Under the pieces are notes generated by a model that saw only the letters and a list, made by a program, of their open reading frames with translations, was not told the DNA's origin and made no database searches. This document shows positions 6,415 to 11,543 of a stretch of DNA of 11,543 bases, one piece after another; positions within the stretch are counted from its first letter, which is position 1; every line of letters begins with the position of its first letter. Where the stretch lies: contig JAFNUQ010000101.1 in the NCBI GenBank assembly GCA_017383945.1, forward strand, positions 1 through 11,543. Direction: 5' to 3'. This DNA comes from Bacteroidales bacterium (GTDB lineage Bacteria; Bacteroidota; Bacteroidia; Bacteroidales; UBA932). The position numbers were made by a program, and so were the translations under genes.

Positions 6415-8334
6415 ATGTCAAACACTAGACCTACAATCATCGACTTTGTCGAGAAAAATGTTGCCAAGTATAATGAAAAGACTTTCTTGCGTGAGAAAGT
6501 GGACGGAACTTGGGTTGAAACCTCTTTCAAGACTACTCTGGAGAAGAGTAAGCTGCTTGCAGCAGGTTTTATGGCTATGGGCCTCAAGAAAGATGACAAG
6601 GTGTCTCTCATCTCAGAGGGGCGAAATCAGTGGATCTTTACAGAGCTTGGTATTTTGTATGCCGGTGGTGTAAATGTTCCACTTTCTTTTAAACTTGAAA
6701 GTGACTATGATCTTACTTTCCGCATCAACCACTCAGATTCCAGATTTGTTGTTGCTTCTCAGAGCCAGATTGCAAAAGTAAGACGTGTAATAGACAAGTG
6801 TCCTGCGATAGAAAAAGTTATCGTAATGGACCAGATCGAGCTTCAGGAGGGAGAAATGTATCTTAGCGAGCTTTATGAGATGGGAGCTAAGTATATGGCC
6901 GAGAATCCTGGTGCCGTAGAAGAGAGAGCTGCTACTGTGAAACCTGATGATTATGCAAACATCAGCTATACTTCCGGTACTACAGCCGACCCTAAGGGTA
7001 TCCTCCTTACTCATAGAAACTATACCGCAAACGTTGAGCAGGCTCGCTCCGTTGTGAAGATTGAAGAAGGCTGGACTATGCTCATCATCCTTCCTCTTGA
7101 CCACTGTTTTGCACACGTTGCCGGTTTCTATACAATGATGAGCTATGGTGGAAGCATTGCTACTGTGCCTTGCGGAAAGAGCACAACCACTATCCTCAAA
7201 AACATTCCGACTTCTATCAAGGAAGTGAAGCCACACGTGATGCTTTCTGTGCCTTCGCTTTCTCGTAACTTCAAGAAGAACTTTGAGTCTGCAGTGGCTA
7301 AGAACAGCCCGATGGTTCAGAAGATATATAAATTCGGCGTCGAGCAGGCTATCACATATAACCGCGAATTCTATAATGCAGGAAAGCCTTGGATCAAGAT
7401 GTTCTGGCGCAAGCCGATCATCAAGCTCATTGATAAGCTTGTGTTCTCTAAGATTCGCGAAGCGATGGGCGGCCGTCTCCAGTTCTTTACCGGTGGTGGT
7501 GCTCTTCTTGATATTGAGCTTCAGAGATATTTCTGCGCGATCGGTATTCCTATCTTCCAGGGATATGGTCTTTCGGAGGCTACTCCTGTAATCTGCGCCA
7601 ACTCTGGTGCTGGCGCACGCTTCGGTTCTTCTGGTAAACTCGTTGTTCCTCTTGACGTGAAGATTTGTGATGAGGACGGCAAGGAAGTTCCTCTTGGAGA
7701 GACAGGTGAGATTGTAATCCGTGGTGAAAACGTGATGGCAGGTTACTGGAAGAATCCTGTAGCAACAGCTGACACAATCAAGGATGGCTGGTTGTATACT
7801 GGTGACCGCGGTTACCTCTGCAAGGATGATCCTACCTTCCTCTATGTAACTGGTCGTTTCAAGAGCCTTCTCATCGCTGCTGATGGTGAGAAATATTCTC
7901 CTGAGGGATATGAGGACAGCCTTGCTGACGGTTCTCCATTTATCGAAGAGTCAGTACTTTACAATAACCAGAGTCCATACACTGTAGTGCTTGTGGTTCC
8001 TAACCGTGCAGCACTTGCTGATTCTGCAAGAAAAGCTGGTCTTGACCCACTCAGTGTAGAGGGTAGAACTCACCAGTTGAAGGCTCTTCAGGGTGAGGTG
8101 GATTCATATCGTCCAGGCGGTAAGCATGCAGGCCTCTTCCCTGAGAGATGGCTTCCTGCTGCTATCATTGTATGTGATACACCATTCACTGAGCAGAACG
8201 GAATGCACAACTCGACTATGAAGATGGTTCGTGGAAAGGTTGAGAAGTTCTATGCTGATCGCATCGAATATGCAATGACAGCAGAGGGTAAGCAACTTCT
8301 TAATGAAAAGAACCTCGCTTCAGTACAAGAATAA
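6415..8334 (+). CDS. Long-chain fatty acid--CoA ligase (AMP-binding, FadD-like)
   Basis: This 639-aa ANL-superfamily enzyme adenylates a fatty acid with ATP and transfers the acyl group to CoA, supplying acyl-CoA for lipid synthesis or recycling of exogenous fatty acids. It probably sits at the inner face of the cytoplasmic membrane. Motifs: phosphate-binding loop YTSGTTADPKG (185-195), with Ala where most relatives have Gly after TT; GYGLSEATP (383-391); YTGD (461-464) with the ribose-binding Asp; GRFKSLL (480-486), the hinge region, usually GRxKD; and a C-terminal TMKMVRGKVEKFY segment whose K603 fits the catalytic lysine. The length and the long linker between the large and small domains fit the long-chain acyl-CoA synthetase group. 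There is no signal peptide. No separate TAnnTTTG element is visible, so it is probably read from upstream. The acyl chain length preferred is not readable. Confidence 0.9.
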   Translation: MSNTRPTIIDFVEKNVAKYNEKTFLREKVDGTWVETSFKTTLEKSKLLAAGFMAMGLKKDDKVSLISEGRNQWIFTELGILYAGGVNVPLSFKLESDYDLTFRINHSDSRFVVASQSQIAKVRRVIDKCPAIEKVIVMDQIELQEGEMYLSELYEMGAKYMAENPGAVEERAATVKPDDYANISYTSGTTADPKGILLTHRNYTANVEQARSVVKIEEGWTMLIILPLDHCFAHVAGFYTMMSYGGSIATVPCGKSTTTILKNIPTSIKEVKPHVMLSVPSLSRNFKKNFESAVAKNSPMVQKIYKFGVEQAITYNREFYNAGKPWIKMFWRKPIIKLIDKLVFSKIREAMGGRLQFFTGGGALLDIELQRYFCAIGIPIFQGYGLSEATPVICANSGAGARFGSSGKLVVPLDVKICDEDGKEVPLGETGEIVIRGENVMAGYWKNPVATADTIKDGWLYTGDRGYLCKDDPTFLYVTGRFKSLLIAADGEKYSPEGYEDSLADGSPFIEESVLYNNQSPYTVVLVVPNRAALADSARKAGLDPLSVEGRTHQLKALQGEVDSYRPGGKHAGLFPERWLPAAIIVCDTPFTEQNGMHNSTMKMVRGKVEKFYADRIEYAMTAEGKQLLNEKNLASVQE

Positions 8335-8354
8335 TCTAATAAAAACTAATAATC

Positions 8355-9668
8355 GTGAAAAAGACAAACACAGTAGCAATTGTAACAATGTTCTTCATCT
8401 TTGCGATGATTTCATTTGTTACAAACATGGCAGCTCCATTTGGTAATATTTGGGGTTACACCTACACTTGGGCCGGTATGATGGGCAATATGATGAACTT
8501 TGCAGCCTATCTCTTTATGGGTATTCCTGCAGGTAAGATGCTCACAACCGTAGGTTATAAGAAGACTTCACTCATCGCTCTTGCGGTAGGTTTTGTGGGC
8601 CTTCTTGTGCAGTTTATCAGTAGCAAGGTTGGCGCTGACGTAGCTGTATTTACAGTTCAGGGCCAGGTTGTTGCTCTTAACCTCATCATCTATCTCCTTG
8701 GTGCATTTATCTGCGGTTTCTGCGTATGTATGCTCAATACCGTGGTAAATCCTATGCTCAACATCCTCGGTGGTGGTGGAAATAAGGGTAATCAGCTCGT
8801 TCAGCTTGGTGGCTCACTCAACTCCCTCACAGGAACTCTTACTCCGTTCCTCGTAGGTGTACTCGTGGGTACCGTGAGTGACAAGACTTCTATGAGCGAT
8901 GTTGCTCCTCTTCTTTTCATCGGTATGGCTGTGTTTGTGATTGCTTTTGTTATCATCAGCCGTGTCGCTATCCCAGAGCCAGCGCTTGAAAGAGCAAGAG
9001 CTGCCGCTGCATCTGGTGCCCCAATCGTGAAGAATCAGCATAGTGCATGGTCTTTCCGTCACTTTGTGCTTGGTGCAATCGCAATCTTCTTCTATGTCGG
9101 CATCGAGGTTGGTATCCCTGGCGAGCTCAACTTCTATCTCAGCCAGCCAGTAGAGAAGGGTGGTATCGGATTTGAGGGTTCTGCAGCTATTGCCGGTACT
9201 CTTGTGTCTGTATACTGGCTCCTCATGCTTTGCGGTCGCGTGCTTAGCGGCGTTGTCAGCACAAAGGTATCTACCCGCACTCAGATGATTTTTGTATCAT
9301 CACTTGCAATCGCATTGCTCCTTATCGCTATCTTCCTTCCTGAAAGCATCACTATCGCATTTAAGGCTGGTGTAGTGCCTCTCAAGTGTCTCTTCATCGC
9401 TCTTTGCGGATTCTGTACTTCAATTATGTGGGGTGCAATCTTCAATCTTTGCGTTGAGGGTCTTGGCAAGTATACAGAGCAGGCTTCAGGTATCTTTATG
9501 ATGCTTGTAGTAGGTGGTGGTTTGATGCCTCTCGTGCAGAATAACCTAGTTGTTCCTGCAGTGGGTTATATCAACAGCTATTGGTTTATTATTGCTATGC
9601 TTGCATTCCTCCTTTACTATTCAGTATGGGGTTGCAAGAATGTTAATAAGGACATTCCAGTAGAGTAA
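8355..9668 (+). CDS. MFS sugar permease of the FHS (fucose/hexose permease) family
   Basis: This 437-aa inner-membrane protein has a 12-helix pattern in two halves joined by a charged cytoplasmic loop (about residues 205-230, rich in Glu, Arg and Ala). FHS signatures include LNTVVNPMLNILG (127-139), matching the LETAANP region of FucP, then GGSLNSLTGTLTP (152-164), and in the second half YVGIEVGIPGELNFYLSQP, SVYWLLMLCGR and VEGLGKYTEQASG. FHS members carry fucose, glucose/galactose or similar sugars. Both acidic residues known for proton coupling in FucP appear substituted (A27 and N128 at the positions of D46 and E135), while Asn156 fits N162. The start is GTG 8355, followed by MKKTNTVAIV-type N-terminus; no better start is in frame. 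Its stop overlaps the ROK kinase start (TAATG), strongly suggesting coupled translation and a joint import-and-phosphorylation role. Confidence 0.88.
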   Translation: MKKTNTVAIVTMFFIFAMISFVTNMAAPFGNIWGYTYTWAGMMGNMMNFAAYLFMGIPAGKMLTTVGYKKTSLIALAVGFVGLLVQFISSKVGADVAVFTVQGQVVALNLIIYLLGAFICGFCVCMLNTVVNPMLNILGGGGNKGNQLVQLGGSLNSLTGTLTPFLVGVLVGTVSDKTSMSDVAPLLFIGMAVFVIAFVIISRVAIPEPALERARAAAASGAPIVKNQHSAWSFRHFVLGAIAIFFYVGIEVGIPGELNFYLSQPVEKGGIGFEGSAAIAGTLVSVYWLLMLCGRVLSGVVSTKVSTRTQMIFVSSLAIALLLIAIFLPESITIAFKAGVVPLKCLFIALCGFCTSIMWGAIFNLCVEGLGKYTEQASGIFMMLVVGGGLMPLVQNNLVVPAVGYINSYWFIIAMLAFLLYYSVWGCKNVNKDIPVE

Positions 9669-10621
9669 TGGTAGAACAGTTTGTAGTCGGTGTTGATGTC
9701 GGTGGACAGACTTCAAAGATTGGAGTAGTCAACGCCGCCGGTGAAATATTATCGCAATCAGTGATCCGTAGCGACGTCTACGGATCTGATGCTGATGCGT
9801 TTTTATCCGCTTTGGCAGACGCCATAAAGGCAAATATTGCCGATAGCGGCAAGGAAGGTCAGATCAAGGGCGTGGGCGTGGGTGCTCCAAATGCCAACTA
9901 TTACACTGGCACAGTCTCCTATGCACCAAACCTTGCTTGGGCGGCAGATAAGGAAGTTAAGTTTGCTGAAGAGCTTTCAGCGAAGCTTGGCGGCATCCCT
10001 GTCATTCTTACCAACGATGCCAACGCGGCAGCGGTAGGTGAGATGACCTATGGCGTGGCTCAGGATCTCAAGCATTTCATTATGATAACTCTTGGCACAG
10101 GTGTCGGCAGCGGTATCATTGTAAATGGTCAGCTTCTGTATGGCCACGATGGATTTGCCGGAGAGCTGGGACATACAAAGGTTCAGGAGAACGGCCGTCT
10201 CTGCGGATGCGGTGGAAAGGGTTGCCTTGAAGCCTACTGCTCAGCTACAGGCGTAGCTAGAACAGCACGTGAGATCCTTGATACAACGGAAGAACCTTCG
10301 CTCCTGAGAAGCCTAGATAATATCACATCTAAGGATGTATATGATGCAGCCAAGGAGGGTGATGCGGTGGCTATGAAGATATTTGACTTTACAGCACGTC
10401 TGCTTGGCAAGAGTCTTGCAAACTTTGTATCATTCTCATCTCCGCAGGCAATTGTGCTTTTTGGCGGTCTCGCAAGGGCAAAGGAGTTTTTGTATGAGCC
10501 GATGATGGAAGCAATGAATGAGAATCTCCTTCATCAGTGGAAAGGAAAGATCCAGATTTTGTTCTCTAGCTTGAAAGAGTCTGATGCTGCAATTTTAGGA
10601 GCTTCTTCACTCGCTTGGTAG
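9668..10621 (+). CDS. ROK-family sugar kinase (probable glucokinase or hexokinase)
   Basis: This 317-aa cytoplasmic kinase most likely uses ATP to phosphorylate the hexose brought in by the adjacent permease. ROK features are complete: N-terminal phosphate loop DVGGQTSKIG (10-19), NDANAAA with catalytic D117, LGTGVGSGI (142-150), the GELGH motif (E166, H169) that binds sugar and zinc, and the zinc motif CGCGGKGCLE (C179, C181, C186), completing a His-Cys3 site with H169. The adenosine region near VLFGGLA (263-269) is also present. In the first motif Gln14 replaces the Thr that ROK proteins usually have after GG. Length is normal for bacterial ROK glucokinases. The ATG shares its A with the permease TAA, so no separate promoter is expected. 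Glucose is the most likely substrate; mannose or N-acetyl-hexosamines are possible. Confidence 0.9.
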   Translation: MVEQFVVGVDVGGQTSKIGVVNAAGEILSQSVIRSDVYGSDADAFLSALADAIKANIADSGKEGQIKGVGVGAPNANYYTGTVSYAPNLAWAADKEVKFAEELSAKLGGIPVILTNDANAAAVGEMTYGVAQDLKHFIMITLGTGVGSGIIVNGQLLYGHDGFAGELGHTKVQENGRLCGCGGKGCLEAYCSATGVARTAREILDTTEEPSLLRSLDNITSKDVYDAAKEGDAVAMKIFDFTARLLGKSLANFVSFSSPQAIVLFGGLARAKEFLYEPMMEAMNENLLHQWKGKIQILFSSLKESDAAILGASSLAW

Positions 10622-10645
10622 AATTTTTTTAAAACATTAAAAGAT

Positions 10646-11431
10646 ATGAAAATCGCAAAGTATTTTGCTGCCCTTGTTTTGGGCATTGCAGTTGTGGCTT
10701 GTAACACAAACAAGCCAGAGGTAGTAACAGAAGGTGAGCAGGCATCTGCTAAGGTTATGAAAGCAGCAGATTACCTTCCATCAAAGGCAACTGTTGATTC
10801 AGTGAGCTATCTTATCGGTGTAAACTTCGGTAGCTTTATCAAGGGTTATGATTTCGGTGAGGTTAATTATAGCCAGATGATGAAGGGTATGAAGGATTTT
10901 ATCGCTGCTGAGGGTGATCCAATGAATCCAGACTTCGGTAAGCAGTTCAAGGTTGATCCTAACCTTCTTAATGATATGTTCAATACATATCTCCAGAACA
11001 GACAGAACTATAAGTCTCTCAAGAATCAGGAGGAAGAGACTGCATTCCTTGAGAAGAATGCTTCTAAGCCAGGTGTTCAGGTAACTGCTTCAGGTCTTCA
11101 GTATGAGATTATTGAGCAGGGTAGCAATGACAATGTTCCAGGTCCAAGTGATATGGTTGCTGTAACCTATGTAGGTAAGCTTCTTGACGGAACTGTATTT
11201 GATCAGACAGAGGAAGGTCAGGAGCCTATCAGCTTTAACCTTGACGGTGTGATCCCAGGATGGACAGAAGGTCTCCAGCTCATCGGTGAGGGTGGTAGAA
11301 TCAAGCTTTATATCCCTTCAAGCCTTGGTTATGGTCCACAGGGTTTCAACCAGATTCCTCCTTATGCTGTGCTTGTGTTTGATGTTACACTTCACGGCGT
11401 ATCAAAAACTGAAAGCGTTCCAGTAGAGTAA
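10646..11431 (+). CDS. FKBP-type peptidyl-prolyl cis-trans isomerase, lipoprotein
   Basis: This 261-aa envelope protein is predicted to catalyse proline isomerisation in folding proteins outside the cytoplasm. The N-terminus MKIAKYFAALVLGIAVVAC is a lipoprotein signal peptide with lipobox VVAC and acylated C19. Residues about 45-135 form a helical FKBP-N (Mip-like) dimerisation region, with DSVSYLIGVNFGSFIKG near its start. The FKBP catalytic domain covers about 146-252: TASGLQYEIIEQG, VTYVGKLLDGTVFDQT (Y175, F185, D186), VIPGWTEGLQLIGEGG (V202, I203, W206), IPSSLGYG (Y229) and IPPYAVLVFDVTL (F246). The usual active-site aromatic residues are present, so it is probably active. It is the last gene of the run and is followed by a strong terminator. 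It sits 24 nt after the kinase gene, with no obvious promoter in the gap. Confidence 0.93.
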   Translation: MKIAKYFAALVLGIAVVACNTNKPEVVTEGEQASAKVMKAADYLPSKATVDSVSYLIGVNFGSFIKGYDFGEVNYSQMMKGMKDFIAAEGDPMNPDFGKQFKVDPNLLNDMFNTYLQNRQNYKSLKNQEEETAFLEKNASKPGVQVTASGLQYEIIEQGSNDNVPGPSDMVAVTYVGKLLDGTVFDQTEEGQEPISFNLDGVIPGWTEGLQLIGEGGRIKLYIPSSLGYGPQGFNQIPPYAVLVFDVTLHGVSKTESVPVE

Positions 11432-11447
11432 TATTCAACGCAAAAGA

Positions 11448-11482
11448 AAAGGACTAAGTCTTGTGGCTTAGTCCTTTTTTTT
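11448..11482 (+). terminator. Rho-independent terminator, probably bidirectional
   Basis: An 11-bp perfect stem (AAAGGACTAAG at 11448-11458 pairing with CTTAGTCCTTT at 11467-11477) encloses an 8-nt loop and is followed by a T tract reaching 11482. On the minus strand the same hairpin is followed by TTTTCTTTT, so it could also stop the convergent gene. It starts 16 nt after the FKBP stop and reaches into the stop codon of the opposite gene. Confidence 0.9.
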
Positions 11483-11543
11483 ATTCATCGGCGTCATAGA
11501 TCAACTCGTCTTCGCCGTCCTCATCTTCCTCTTCGGCATCTTC
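11481..11543 (-). CDS. C-terminal end of an unidentified acidic protein, cut by window edge
   Basis: On the minus strand the frame enters at base 11543 and ends at TAA (11483-11481), encoding 20 residues EDAEEEDEDGEDELIYDADE. The tail is almost wholly acidic, 14 of 20 residues being Asp or Glu. The position against a bidirectional terminator, and the lack of any plus-strand gene here, support it as the real end of a convergent gene. Acidic tails of this kind occur on many unrelated proteins, so I assign no function. The reading is an inference from frame and context only. Confidence 0.55.
   Translation of the reverse strand, partial: EDAEEEDEDGEDELIYDADE

Noticed and set aside
10622..10645. 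T7 run between the ROK kinase and the FKBP gene as a terminator
   Set aside because: No stem-loop precedes the T run, and the 24-nt gap with no promoter element favours read-through to the FKBP gene.

Overview
The window looks like ordinary chromosome from a member of the Bacteroidota, most likely the order Bacteroidales. The basis is AT-rich intergenic gaps with no Shine-Dalgarno sequences, five matches to the Bacteroidota -7 promoter element TAnnTTTG placed just upstream of start codons, and gene types typical of the group: an FHS-family sugar transporter next to an ROK kinase, an FKBP-type lipoprotein isomerase, and a P-loop nucleoside kinase of the kind found in Bacteroides. The family or genus cannot be fixed from the sequence alone. 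There is no rRNA, tRNA, CRISPR array, insertion sequence or phage gene, and coding density is very high.

Layout. 1-588 (-) is the N-terminal part of a DMT/EamA-type membrane transporter that runs off the left edge. It diverges from uvrA (634-3345, +), which is followed after 1 nt by a uridine-kinase-like nucleoside kinase (3347-4339, +). That gene converges on, and overlaps by 3 nt at the stop codons with, a metallo-beta-lactamase-fold hydrolase (4336-5058, -). The hydrolase diverges from a tandem pair of paralogous deoxynucleoside kinases (5127-5741 and 5776-6402, +). A tightly spaced run follows on the + strand: long-chain acyl-CoA synthetase (6415-8334), FHS sugar permease (8355-9668), ROK sugar kinase (9668-10621, TAATG overlap) and lipoprotein FKBP-type prolyl isomerase (10646-11431). 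This run ends at a strong hairpin terminator (11448-11482). The last bases hold the acidic C-terminus of a convergent gene.

How the genes fit together. uvrA serves nucleotide excision repair. Three nucleoside kinases (one uridine-kinase-like, two dNK-type) suggest an emphasis on nucleoside salvage around the repair gene. The permease and ROK kinase form an import-and-phosphorylate module for a hexose. The acyl-CoA synthetase and FKBP lipoprotein appear to be housekeeping genes in the same transcript.

I do not see a convincing new multi-gene system. The points most worth a second look are the dNK pair, whose divergence is concentrated at the predicted base-recognition loop; two divergent promoter pairs with identical geometry; a UvrA whose first zinc module has lost one cysteine pair; a nucleoside kinase lacking the usual N-terminal domains; and an FHS permease lacking the two acidic residues known for proton coupling in FucP.
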